Assembly (NCBI GenBank): GCA_964605185.1 | Contig: CAZSBF010000007.1 | Coordinates: 1 to 64,000 of the forward strand | Direction of reading: 5' to 3' | Source of the DNA: JACRIM01 sp964605185 | Lineage (GTDB): Bacteria; Planctomycetota; Phycisphaerae; UBA1845; UTPLA1 | Length of the DNA stretch: 64,000 bases | Shown here: one piece after another, positions 42,045 to 50,135 of the stretch | Layout of the letters: the number at the start of each line of letters is the position of its first letter | Numbering within the stretch: position 1 is the first letter of the stretch | Notes under the pieces: model-generated | The model's database searches: none | Seen by the model: the letters and a program-made list of their open reading frames with translations, nothing else | Told to the model about the DNA's origin: nothing | Program-made: the position numbers and the translations under genes

Positions 42045-43595
42045 ATGAATCAAGACTCGTCGATCCATTCAACGCTTGACTACGCAGGCAATGAGGATTT
42101 CTCTCGATCTCCCCATTACAGCGCCGACATGGCTCCCACCTCGCGCGCCCAGCGCAAGTGGGGCATGAAAGACATCGCCGCCCTCTGGATCAGCATGTCG
42201 GCCTGCGTTCCGACGTATCAGCTTGCCAGCTCGCTCATCGCCGAAGGCATGAACTGGTGGCAGGCTGTTCTCACTATCTTCCTGGGTAACGTGGTCGTAC
42301 TCATTCCGATGATCTTGAACGCCCATGCCGGCACAAAGTATGGAATTCCGTTTCCGGTCTATTGCCGCCCGTCGTTTGGATTGATCGGCGCCAATGTGCC
42401 CGCGCTGCTTCGCGCTCTCGTGGCCTGCGGATGGTTCGGCATTCAGACGTGGATCGGCGGCATGGCCATTTATCACATCCTTACGATCTGGAATCCATCG
42501 TGGGAGCAGGCGACGAAAATAGCCTTCATCGGCATCAACCCGATGCAGCTCGTGTGCTTTCTCTTTTTCTGGGCCATCAACATCTTCGTCATTTACCGCG
42601 GCATTGAGTCGATCCGGCTGCTGCTGAACATCAAGGCCCCCTTGCTCATCGCAATGGGACTGCTGCTCCTAGGCTGGGCATACAAACAGGCCGGCGGCTT
42701 CGGCCCGATGCTCACGCAGCCGTCGCAGTTTGAACCGGGCCAGCCAAAGGCGGGCATGTTCTGGGCGTTCTTCTTCCCCGCGTTGACGGCGAACGTCGGC
42801 TTCTGGGCCACGCTGTCATTGAACATTCCTGACTTCTCGCGATATGCCTATTCGCAGCGCGATCAAATGTGGGGTCAGGCGCTCGGCCTGCCGACGACCA
42901 TGGCGCTTTACTCCTTCATCGGCGTCGCGGTCACATCTGCTACCACCGTTATTTACGGTTCGCCTATCTGGGATCCCGTGATCCTCGTCGGTAAATTCCG
43001 AAACCCGATCGTCCTCGCCGTCGCGCTCTTCTCGCTCTGCCTCGCCACACTGGCGACCAACATCGCCGCGAACGTAGTCAGCCCCGCTAACGACTTCGCC
43101 CACCTCGCCCCCAAGCGTATCAGCTTCCGCACCGGTGGCCTCATCACCGGCATCATCGGCATCCTCATGCAGCCGTGGAAACTTGTCGCCGATCCATCGG
43201 GGTACATTTTCACGTGGTTGATTGCGTACTCCGCTTTGCTCGGCGCGGTCGGCGGCGTGTTGATCGCGGATTATTTCCTGATACGCCGAACGAAACTCGA
43301 CCTCGCGGGCCTTTACAAAGCCGACGGACCCTATCGCTACTTCGCGGGCTGGAACCCGATCGCGATGATCGCCCTCGTCGCCGGCATCGCGCCGTGTATT
43401 CCCGGTTTCATCGGAACCGTTTCACCGGTGAATGTCTCAAAATTCTGGCTGGACATGTATCACTACGCGTGGTTCATCAGCTTTGGCGTGTCGTTTGTGC
43501 TGTATGCAGTGCTGATGAAGGCGACACAGTCTCACGGCGAAAGGCCCAACGAGCCCCACGCGCCAGCACGGGGCCGGGCTGGGCGAACGCATTGA
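42045..43595 (+). CDS. NCS1 family nucleobase/hydantoin transporter
   Basis: 516 residues, about 12 membrane helices. Motifs of the purine/cytosine permease family are visible: KDIAALWISMSACVPTYQLA, FPVYCRPSFGLIGANVPALL, WFGIQTWIGGMAIY, and PDFSRYA. Substrate may be cytosine, allantoin, hydantoin or uracil. The last 16 codons (NEPHAPARGRAGRTH) are encoded by a REP-like palindrome and the left 133-bp repeat, so the C-terminus was altered by the mobile element. Confidence 0.9.
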   Translation: MNQDSSIHSTLDYAGNEDFSRSPHYSADMAPTSRAQRKWGMKDIAALWISMSACVPTYQLASSLIAEGMNWWQAVLTIFLGNVVVLIPMILNAHAGTKYGIPFPVYCRPSFGLIGANVPALLRALVACGWFGIQTWIGGMAIYHILTIWNPSWEQATKIAFIGINPMQLVCFLFFWAINIFVIYRGIESIRLLLNIKAPLLIAMGLLLLGWAYKQAGGFGPMLTQPSQFEPGQPKAGMFWAFFFPALTANVGFWATLSLNIPDFSRYAYSQRDQMWGQALGLPTTMALYSFIGVAVTSATTVIYGSPIWDPVILVGKFRNPIVLAVALFSLCLATLATNIAANVVSPANDFAHLAPKRISFRTGGLITGIIGILMQPWKLVADPSGYIFTWLIAYSALLGAVGGVLIADYFLIRRTKLDLAGLYKADGPYRYFAGWNPIAMIALVAGIAPCIPGFIGTVSPVNVSKFWLDMYHYAWFISFGVSFVLYAVLMKATQSHGERPNEPHAPARGRAGRTH

Positions 43596-43683
43596 TCTAC
43601 GAATGGCCGGGAACGGTTTCGACCTCGTTCGATTGGTCCTCGATATCGCACGCGACCGCTTGCTTGCGCTGCGCGGCTCGTTG
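43551..43683. repeat. 133-bp direct repeat, left copy
   Basis: Matches 44294-44426 over 133 nt with three mismatches. It begins with the REP-like palindrome GAGCCCCACGCGCCAGCACG and includes a copy of the 3' end of the deacetylase gene. It supplies the end of the NCS1 transporter ORF. Confidence 0.85.
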
Positions 43684-43691
43684 AGCGCAAC

Positions 43692-43716
43692 GAGCCCCAC
43701 GCGCCAGCACGGGGCC
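43692..43716. repeat. REP-like palindrome between left repeat and transposase
   Basis: GAGCCCCACGCGCCAGCACG plus GGGCC, identical to the copy at 43551-43575. It lies 57 nt upstream of the transposase start. Confidence 0.75.
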
Positions 43717-43772
43717 TCTCTCGAATGGGTGTGAGCTCTGGATTCTGTGGATACCCTCGATACGATAATGTA

Positions 43773-44249
43773 ATGGCCGATCCCGTCGCCTATTTTATTA
43801 CAGGGACTTGCTACGGTACGTGGTTGCATGGTGATGATCGAGGCTCAGTTGATAAGGAACACAACCTGCCTGAGTCTCCACTCCTGAATCCGAATGCTCC
43901 CCGGCGCGATTGGGAAGCTACCAAGCTCAAAGGAAGTTCGATCATCCTTGACTCGAAGTCGCGAGCCATTGTTCACAAAACCATCGAAGATCACTGCCGG
44001 ATTCGTCGATGGGGACTCCACGCTGTCAACGTGCGAACCAATCATGTCCACGTCGTGGTCACCGCACCAGATGTGCCCCCCGAACGTGTGTTGAACGAAT
44101 TCAAGGTATGGAGCACGAGGAGACTTCGTGGCGCTGACATGTATCTGGATTCCGAGCGCATCTGGACGCGCCATGGTAGTACGCGGTACCTGAACAATCG
44201 TATCGGGCTCGAACGCGCGATTCAGTATGTGCTTGAACAACAGGATTGA
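43773..44249 (+). CDS. REP-associated tyrosine transposase (Y1/HUH family)
   Basis: 158 residues from ATG 43773. The HUH motif is NHVHVVV, and the catalytic Tyr is likely in ERAIQYVLEQQ near the C-terminus. The N-terminal AYFITGTCYGTWLHGDDRGS is typical of the transposase family associated with REP palindromes. The enzyme nicks single-stranded DNA at palindromes and spreads them. Palindromes of the matching type flank it at 43551, 43692 and 44294, and one more lies at 38661. Confidence 0.85.
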   Translation: MADPVAYFITGTCYGTWLHGDDRGSVDKEHNLPESPLLNPNAPRRDWEATKLKGSSIILDSKSRAIVHKTIEDHCRIRRWGLHAVNVRTNHVHVVVTAPDVPPERVLNEFKVWSTRRLRGADMYLDSERIWTRHGSTRYLNNRIGLERAIQYVLEQQD

Positions 44250-44293
44250 TAGGCGGGACTATCGGGGTAGGTAGAGGCGGCAGACACTCCAAT

Positions 44294-44426
44294 GAGCCCC
44301 ACGCGCTAGCACGGGGCCGGGCTGGGCGAACGCGCTGATCTACGAATGGCCGGGAACGGTTTCGACCTCGTTCGATTGGTCCTCGATATCGCACGCGACC
44401 GCTTGCTTGCGCTGCGCGGCTCGTTG
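44294..44426. repeat. 133-bp direct repeat, right copy
   Basis: Right copy of the repeat at 43551-43683. From 44340 on it is the coding end of the polysaccharide deacetylase gene. It starts with GAGCCCCACGCGCTAGCACG plus GGGCC. Confidence 0.85.
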
Positions 44427-45473
44427 TGCACGTTGCTTGCGTGCCATCATCGGCACCGCCCACGCCAGCGCTAACACTCCCGCCGCTCCATACAAATGCC
44501 GTACGGACGGCGGATGTGTAACGAGCAAGGTACTTACCGCCCGCGCCACGGGTTCGCCAATCGCCGCGCCGAGCAGGGCCTTCGGACCCTCCGTCACGGT
44601 GCGTATGAATCGCCGTCGGGCCATGCCGATCGGATCGATGATCGACGCGACGCCCGCCGCATCGAAATAGCCGGCCACATTCACGCGCGGCAATCCGAAC
44701 GGATCATCGCCCACGTCCAGCGAGCCGGCGTCTGAGGTAAAGACCGCCTCGTATCCCGCCTGTTTCGCATCATGCAGCACGCGTGCGTCGTAGTGATTCC
44801 CCGGGACCGCCATGCAACGCACCGTCCGGCCGGTGATCTTCGCCAGTACCATTCGCGACGCCGTCAGCTCCACGGCAAGATCATCATTCGACATGTCGCG
44901 CAGCGGCCGATGAGAAAAGCCGTGCGCCTGCACGTCGATCACGGAGGGGTCGAGCGCCTGAAGTTCTTCGTTTGTGAGCCGTCGTTGTCGGGGTCGGCCT
45001 TCGGCAAAGATGTGGGCATTCTCATCCGCGGTGACAAACAGCGTGGCCCGCATCCCATACTTCTTGAGCAGCGGTTGAGCGCGTGTCAGGGTGCTGACAT
45101 AGCCATCGTCAATGGTCAGCAGCACGCTCTTCTCGGGCGGCGTGAACTCGCCGCGCAGATAGGCAAGGCATTCATCGGTGGAGAGGGCCCGGTATCCGCC
45201 TTCACGCAGCCAACGAAGGTGCTCCTCGAATCGCGTATCGGAGACGGCGTAGAACCGATCATCGCCTTTCAGGGCGTCGAACTCGGCCTGCGTCACGAAC
45301 CGGTGGTAGAGCAAACACACCACGCGCGGCCCGCTGACTTCATCAGAATAGGAATAGGCGAATTGCCCCACAGCGGCGAGCACGACGAGTGTCAAAGCCG
45401 CGGCACAAAGTGTCCACGCCGATGTGGCGAAACGAAGGGCGCGCCTGTGAAATGTCTTCGGGGGGTGGTTCAC
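44340..45473 (-). CDS. Membrane-anchored polysaccharide deacetylase (NodB domain)
   Basis: 377 residues. N-terminal membrane anchor TSAWTLCAAALTLVVLAAVG, then a NodB domain: VVCLLYHRF, the catalytic TIDDGYVSTL, the metal-binding HGFSHRPLRDM, and a C-terminal helix (LYGAAGVLALAWAVPMMA) that may be a second membrane anchor. It removes N- or O-acetyl groups from surface polysaccharide or peptidoglycan. Its 3' end is duplicated at 43551-43683. Confidence 0.9.
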   Translation of the reverse strand: MNHPPKTFHRRALRFATSAWTLCAAALTLVVLAAVGQFAYSYSDEVSGPRVVCLLYHRFVTQAEFDALKGDDRFYAVSDTRFEEHLRWLREGGYRALSTDECLAYLRGEFTPPEKSVLLTIDDGYVSTLTRAQPLLKKYGMRATLFVTADENAHIFAEGRPRQRRLTNEELQALDPSVIDVQAHGFSHRPLRDMSNDDLAVELTASRMVLAKITGRTVRCMAVPGNHYDARVLHDAKQAGYEAVFTSDAGSLDVGDDPFGLPRVNVAGYFDAAGVASIIDPIGMARRRFIRTVTEGPKALLGAAIGEPVARAVSTLLVTHPPSVRHLYGAAGVLALAWAVPMMARKQRAQRAAQRKQAVACDIEDQSNEVETVPGHS

Positions 45474-45666
45474 GCGTGTAGTTTAGAACGAATCGCAAAT
45501 GCCGGTTTCATGGGTGCGTCCAATAAGGCCGCCGGCGAAAAAGAGACACCGAGAGTCGCGAATCAGCATTTTTCTTAGTGCCTCCAAGTGCCTGTCTCGT
45601 ATGAAGATATCGTCAGACTTCGGCGAGCGGCACACGAATTGCTACAGTTTTTCATGGAGGTGCACA

Positions 45667-46380
45667 ATGGCCCACGCACTACATGCCCACTCACGTGAAA
45701 TCGACGCCATGATTGAGCGTCAAATCCGAAACTGGGAGTTCGCCAGACAGCAGAAAATCGAGGCCGAGGCCCGCGTTGCCCGACCGGTCGAGGAATTCGT
45801 CGCGATTTCCCGAAGCGCCGGGTTGGCGGTTGACGAATTCGCCGACGCCTTGCGCGTCCGGCTCGGCTGGCCTGTCTTCGACCGGGAACTGTTGCAGGCC
45901 ATGAGCGGCGACAACGCTGTGCGACAGCGACTGTACGCCGCCATGGAGGAGCGCGATTTGTCCTGGCTGGAGGAGTGCTTGCGGGGGATCGGTGTGGACG
46001 GTCCTGCCTCGCGAAACGATTACTTCCATCGGCTTCGCGAAGCGGTGCTCTCGATCGCTCGCAAGGGGCATGCCATCTTTGTCGGTCGCGCCGCGGATTT
46101 GATTCTCCCGAAGCAGGTTGGGGTGCGCGTCCGGTTAATGGCGTCTCATGACTACTGTGTCCGGCAATACGCGGAGCGGGCCGGAGTTTCTGTGACGACC
46201 GCGGAGCAGGAGATTGAGACGACCGAGCGCGAGCGCGATAAGTTCGTTCAACACCACTTCGGCGTCGAGGCCACCGAGCCGAACCGGTACGATTTGATCA
46301 TCAACGTAGAACGATTTACGGTCAGACAGACGGTGGACATCATCCTTGCAGCGCTGCGGTTACACGGCGTTGAGACTTAA
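45667..46380 (+). CDS. Cytidylate kinase-like protein
   Basis: 237 residues from ATG 45667 (GGAGGTGCACA upstream). The sequence EEFVAISRSAGLAVDEFADA ... LGWPVFDRELLQAMS and GHAIFVGRAADLIL resembles the cytidylate kinase-like family 2, with ATP-binding features weaker than in classical Cmk. The C-terminal NRYDLIINVERFTVRQTVDI is characteristic of the family. Substrate unverified. Alone on its strand after the deacetylase. Confidence 0.75.
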   Translation: MAHALHAHSREIDAMIERQIRNWEFARQQKIEAEARVARPVEEFVAISRSAGLAVDEFADALRVRLGWPVFDRELLQAMSGDNAVRQRLYAAMEERDLSWLEECLRGIGVDGPASRNDYFHRLREAVLSIARKGHAIFVGRAADLILPKQVGVRVRLMASHDYCVRQYAERAGVSVTTAEQEIETTERERDKFVQHHFGVEATEPNRYDLIINVERFTVRQTVDIILAALRLHGVET

Positions 46381-46478
46381 TCGAGCCGGGGTCGAATTGA
46401 CCGCGGCGTGGTCGTGCCTGAGAAGCCGTGCCCCGTTTTGATCGCCCACTGCCCCTGAACGGTCGGGAGGAATCAACC

Positions 46479-46931
46479 ATGCGACGAAGCACGTTGAACA
46501 TGGCCGTCGATGCGGTGACCTTGCTGGATATGTTGGCGGTCGCGGCAACAGGACTGATTCTGCGCTTCATTCTGCCGCCGGGCAGTCGCGGTGGCGCGGG
46601 CCTTCAACTCTGGGAATGGAATCGACATGAATGGGGCGATGTGCATTTCTATTTGATCGTTGGGCTGGGTGCGTTGCTTCTACTGCATATCGCCTTGCAC
46701 TGGACGTGGGTATGTGGTGTCGTTCGAGCGATGTTCCACGCTTCAGCAGGGATGGGAACGAGGCGGGCGAAGCTGCTAAACAGTCTTTACGGTGGATTGG
46801 CCCTGGCGATCGTGGCCGGCACGTTTGCCGGATTCTTGTGGATTGCGGCGAACAACGTGGAAGGACGTTCGCCCGATCGGCAAAGCGAAACCCCGCAACG
46901 CGCCGGCTGGCAGTGGCGGGGCGGGCGATAA
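46479..46931 (+). CDS. DUF4405-type membrane protein
   Basis: 150 residues from ATG 46479 (GGGAGG 8 nt upstream). Three to four membrane helices with conserved-looking His: DMLAVAATGLILRFILPPG, WGDVHFYLIVGLGALLLLHI and ALHWTWV. The pattern resembles DUF4405, relatives of di-haem cytochrome b membrane domains, so the His residues may ligate haem. The C-terminus is polar. Likely in the same transcript as the preceding kinase-like gene. Confidence 0.7.
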   Translation: MRRSTLNMAVDAVTLLDMLAVAATGLILRFILPPGSRGGAGLQLWEWNRHEWGDVHFYLIVGLGALLLLHIALHWTWVCGVVRAMFHASAGMGTRRAKLLNSLYGGLALAIVAGTFAGFLWIAANNVEGRSPDRQSETPQRAGWQWRGGR

Positions 46932-46991
46932 CGATGTCCTCACTCTTCCCGTTTTAGAGTTGAACGTATGGTCAACATCAGACTTGTTTAT

Positions 46992-47510
46992 TCAACCTGC
47001 GACCCACGATGCGACTGTACCTAAACCAATAACCATGCATGCCAGTAAGAACAGCAAGATCGCCGTGACCGTCCACAGCCCAAGCCTATCGCGAAATCGC
47101 ACGTGGTCACGCTTTGCCTTTACAGGGTTGCGCTCGATAAGTATGGCTGTTTCAAGCCCAAGCCGTTGAAGTCTGTCCTGAACAAATCCAGGGTATCGTG
47201 AGAAATCCGACACGCGGCAAAACGATGCAAGATGCGAAGCTCGGTCATGGGGATGTGGTCCCATTCGTTCGAGAAACGCCTTTATTGCCAGGTCTACCGG
47301 CGGGCAATCCTCGCGCGAAACTAACCAATAGCGTCCCGCGAGAAACAGGTCGTGCATGTCGAAACAAATTCCCCCGAGTCGCGCGATTAAATCGCAGTCG
47401 TAGCCCTTTTTACAGAGGTGCGATGAAAGTCGGTCTCGCGCTCTGGCATAATCGCCGTCGCGGAGATCGACCTCTACCCGCGCAAGAATCGGCTGATGTC
47501 GCGTGCCCAT
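46992..47510 (-). CDS. DUF6584-like protein with C-terminal membrane helix
   Basis: 172 residues. The N-terminal half is helical (EVDLRDGDYARARDRLSSHL, LARLGGICFDMHDLFLAGRYW) and resembles DUF6584. A single membrane helix lies near the end (GLWTVTAILLFLLACMVIGL). Function unknown. Standalone on the minus strand. Confidence 0.65.
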   Translation of the reverse strand: MGTRHQPILARVEVDLRDGDYARARDRLSSHLCKKGYDCDLIARLGGICFDMHDLFLAGRYWLVSREDCPPVDLAIKAFLERMGPHPHDRASHLASFCRVSDFSRYPGFVQDRLQRLGLETAILIERNPVKAKRDHVRFRDRLGLWTVTAILLFLLACMVIGLGTVASWVAG

Positions 47511-47576
47511 GTGGCTCCATCATATTGCATTGGCAGCCCATGATGGATTCAAGAATGTCGAAACGCCGGCACGTTT

Positions 47577-47858
47577 TCAGGCCGCCCCGGGATTCTCTGG
47601 TGGCGACGACCGCGACCTCCGCCCGGCCAATAGTCCTTCGACACTCAAATCTTCATCGATCAGCGGCCAGTGAATTCCCTCTCCTCCGCCGAGCAATTCC
47701 CACTGCGCCCTTTGCGCTGGACTCGCGTGAACGAGCTTGGGAAACCATGCGAGCGGAGCGCAAATTCGCCGCCCATCGACGAGCTGAACGATGAGTTCCT
47801 CGTTGGTCGTTTGGACGTCCAGGGCCGTCGGGTTTGATTCAACGATTGAAGAACTCAT
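47577..47858 (-). CDS. DUF2442-type protein
   Basis: 93 residues. EELIVQLVDGRRICAPLAWF and WELLGGGEGIHWPLIDEDLS are the DUF2442 signature. This domain is usually encoded beside a DUF4160 protein, as here (20-nt overlap with 47839). The pair is suspected to be toxin-antitoxin-like. Confidence 0.85.
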   Translation of the reverse strand: MSSSIVESNPTALDVQTTNEELIVQLVDGRRICAPLAWFPKLVHASPAQRAQWELLGGGEGIHWPLIDEDLSVEGLLAGRRSRSSPPENPGAA

Positions 47859-48075
47859 CCCAAGCCTTTCGAAAAGTCACTTCGTTGTCGCGCACTAAGG
47901 TCTCGATCTTGCTTAGCTCGTGAGCCGCAAATCCCTTTGACGCCGCAAGGGTGACAGGGGAAAGCCAGTATTTCGCCAAAGCACTGTCGCGCTGCACGTG
48001 AATATGCACCGGTTCATTGCTTTCGTTGCCGTAGAAGAAGAACCGATAAGGGCCGATACGTGCGACTGTCGGCAT
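47839..48075 (-). CDS. DUF4160-type protein
   Basis: 78 residues. PTVARIGPYRFFFYGNESNE, PVHIHVQRDSALAKYWL and ELSKIETLVRDN match DUF4160. Translationally coupled to the DUF2442 gene. Confidence 0.85.
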   Translation of the reverse strand: MPTVARIGPYRFFFYGNESNEPVHIHVQRDSALAKYWLSPVTLAASKGFAAHELSKIETLVRDNEVTFRKAWDEFFNR

Positions 48076-48128
48076 CTCAAGATTATATCACGATCGCCCC
48101 GGCGGTATTAGGTGCTCTGAGGATACCG

Positions 48129-49151
48129 TTACGGTTTTTCGGGCTTTGTCCCTATAGCCACTCGAACAAGCTCCTGTTCGACAACCCGCCATGCATCGCT
48201 CGTAGGGGCTATTACTTCAAAGTGCCCGGCCTCCGGCAACTGCACGAATCGCGCATCATCCCCGGCCTTGCGCGCCGCCTCGACGTGTGCCTTCCCATGC
48301 GCAAACGGAACCGCCTGATCGCGCAGGCCGCTGATGTTTACTTGCGGAACTCCCAGCGGAAGCAACATGGTTGGTGATGCATCGCGATACCGATCGGGCA
48401 CATCCTTCGGCCCGCCGCCGAGCAGTCGGCGAATCGTGTCTCCGCCGCAGGCATGTTTCGGGTCATCGCCGAAGGTCGCCAGGTCGCCCGGTCCAGAGAG
48501 GTTCACGATGCCCGTGACGCGAAGCGGGTCCGCGATGAACACCACACTGTCTGCGGCCAGCTTCTTCCGAGCTGCGACCCAAAGCGCCAAATGTCCGCCC
48601 GCCGAGTGCCCGGCCACGACCACGCGATCCAGGTCGAGCGCGTGTTGCTTTGCAATCGCCCGCAGATGATCCGTCGCATGCCCCACATCGAGAAACGTCC
48701 CCGGCCATCCGCCGCCATCGTTACCAATGCGGCGGTATTCAATGTTCCACGTGGCCACGCCGCGCTTCGTGAGTGCCTCGGCCATCGGCGAGAAGTACGT
48801 CAGGTCGGCAACGTCGGCCAGCCAGCAGCCACCGTGGATCAAGATGACGACCGGGTGCGGCCCTTTGCCGTCCGGAATGCGCAGCTCGCCGAATTGCTGC
48901 GGCCCATTGCCATACGCGATCCGCGCCGTCGGAGGTCCCGCTTTCAACGCGAGCACTTCATTGAAGGACATCAACATGCCGGGTTTTCTCGAAGTCGTGC
49001 CGGGTGTCTTCGTTGGACGCGTCGTCGGTTGGCCACCCGTGCAAACGGAGCATATCGAAATGCCCAAGATTGTGCACAGTGCGACGGGTCTAACAGGTAT
49101 GTTGGACAAAAGGACGCCACGGCCATTGGGTGAACGATGTACAAGTAACAT
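48129..49151 (-). CDS. Exported alpha/beta-hydrolase, esterase type
   Basis: 340 residues. The hydrophobic N-terminal stretch CTILGISICSVC ends in Cys and may be a signal peptide or lipobox. The core has the oxyanion motif IHGGCWL, the nucleophile elbow GHSAGG and a terminal His in EAGHFEVI, as in the BD-FAE/carboxylesterase group. Likely hydrolyses ester or feruloyl-type bonds. Upstream is an unrelated gene; the DUF4160 gene lies 53 nt downstream. Confidence 0.82.
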   Translation of the reverse strand: MLLVHRSPNGRGVLLSNIPVRPVALCTILGISICSVCTGGQPTTRPTKTPGTTSRKPGMLMSFNEVLALKAGPPTARIAYGNGPQQFGELRIPDGKGPHPVVILIHGGCWLADVADLTYFSPMAEALTKRGVATWNIEYRRIGNDGGGWPGTFLDVGHATDHLRAIAKQHALDLDRVVVAGHSAGGHLALWVAARKKLAADSVVFIADPLRVTGIVNLSGPGDLATFGDDPKHACGGDTIRRLLGGGPKDVPDRYRDASPTMLLPLGVPQVNISGLRDQAVPFAHGKAHVEAARKAGDDARFVQLPEAGHFEVIAPTSDAWRVVEQELVRVAIGTKPEKP

Positions 49152-49172
49152 GCGAAGATTACTCCCGCCGCG

Positions 49173-50096
49173 TTAGTGCGAATGCGAGGGAACGTGTGAG
49201 AAGGCCAGCCCTCGCGCCGCAACGATCGTCTTCCGGAGCGATTTGCGAAACTGGACAATCACAACGATCGAGGCAATAAACAATGCTATGCTTGCAGCCA
49301 AAACCAGGGCATTTAGCACCGATTCCACACCATACTCCGATCCTGAGCGGTCGCTCCGTTTGCGCCCGGCAATTGCAGCATAGGCAATGGCAATCGTGCT
49401 TAGTGCATAAAGACCGCAGTATCCCCAAAAAAGCGCGTGAACTGAGTTTGCGAGTTTGGCGACAGTAGCGCGTCTTGCAATCGATAAGCCATGGTGAAGC
49501 AGTGCAAGTCCTCCAATCGCAACGGCAATGACTGCCAACAACTCCGCGAATGCTGCAACGATTTCAACAAGTCGGGATTCGGTGAAATCCCGACTTAACG
49601 AAGCCAACTCCAGCAAGACCAGTGTCGCAACACCCACGCGCGCGATTCGTCTCGGGCTGAACTGTGATTCGGTCTCTCGGACCCTTGGTTCCTGAACGGT
49701 GGCGTTATATATCGCAGTTAGTGCAAATCCGAGCGCCACGAGCGCTCCACACACATAGAAGCCCGCTGCAACAACTGGTGGGGCCAAGAGAATGAATATC
49801 GCTGACAAAGGAAACGTTCCCAGCTTGATAGTGACCGCAATAATCCCCCATGTCGCGCCTTTGTGCAGACGCTTGAGCCACCCCACGTCGGCATAAATCA
49901 GGCGCGGCCCTTCGAGTGTGCACGCGATTGGCAGTCTGCATTTGCCGCATGCCGAACCGGGGAGCATGCCGCCAATGTTATGTCCGCAGCGCACGCAGTA
50001 CGTATTCTGCGGTGTTGGTGAAGGGCCTGCGGCTTGCGATGGTAATCCTCGGCTGCCGGTGTTTTGAGGACTAGATGGACCCGAGGTCGCTTGCAT
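49173..50096 (-). CDS. Zinc-ribbon membrane protein, unknown function
   Basis: 307 residues. A Pro-rich N-terminus leads to a zinc ribbon (YCVRCGHNI ... ACGKCRLPI, about residues 33-56), then about six membrane helices (WGIIAVTIKLGTFPLSAIFI, FYVCGALVALGFALTAIYNA, FAELLAVIAVAIGGLALLHH). The local sequence is less G/C-biased than its neighbours. Function unknown. Confidence 0.7.
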   Translation of the reverse strand: MQATSGPSSPQNTGSRGLPSQAAGPSPTPQNTYCVRCGHNIGGMLPGSACGKCRLPIACTLEGPRLIYADVGWLKRLHKGATWGIIAVTIKLGTFPLSAIFILLAPPVVAAGFYVCGALVALGFALTAIYNATVQEPRVRETESQFSPRRIARVGVATLVLLELASLSRDFTESRLVEIVAAFAELLAVIAVAIGGLALLHHGLSIARRATVAKLANSVHALFWGYCGLYALSTIAIAYAAIAGRKRSDRSGSEYGVESVLNALVLAASIALFIASIVVIVQFRKSLRKTIVAARGLAFSHVPSHSH

Positions 50097-50135
50097 AGAC
50101 CCAATACGATATCGATCAACTGATGAATAGGCGAC

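Larger units (their letters stand above)
43551..44426 (+). mobile_element. REP-RAYT element with flanking 133-bp direct repeats
   Basis: The transposase gene, one internal palindrome and two outer 133-bp repeats that each begin with a palindrome. The right repeat is the native 3' end of the deacetylase gene. The element lies between the NCS1 transporter and the deacetylase, which converge on it. Confidence 0.7.
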
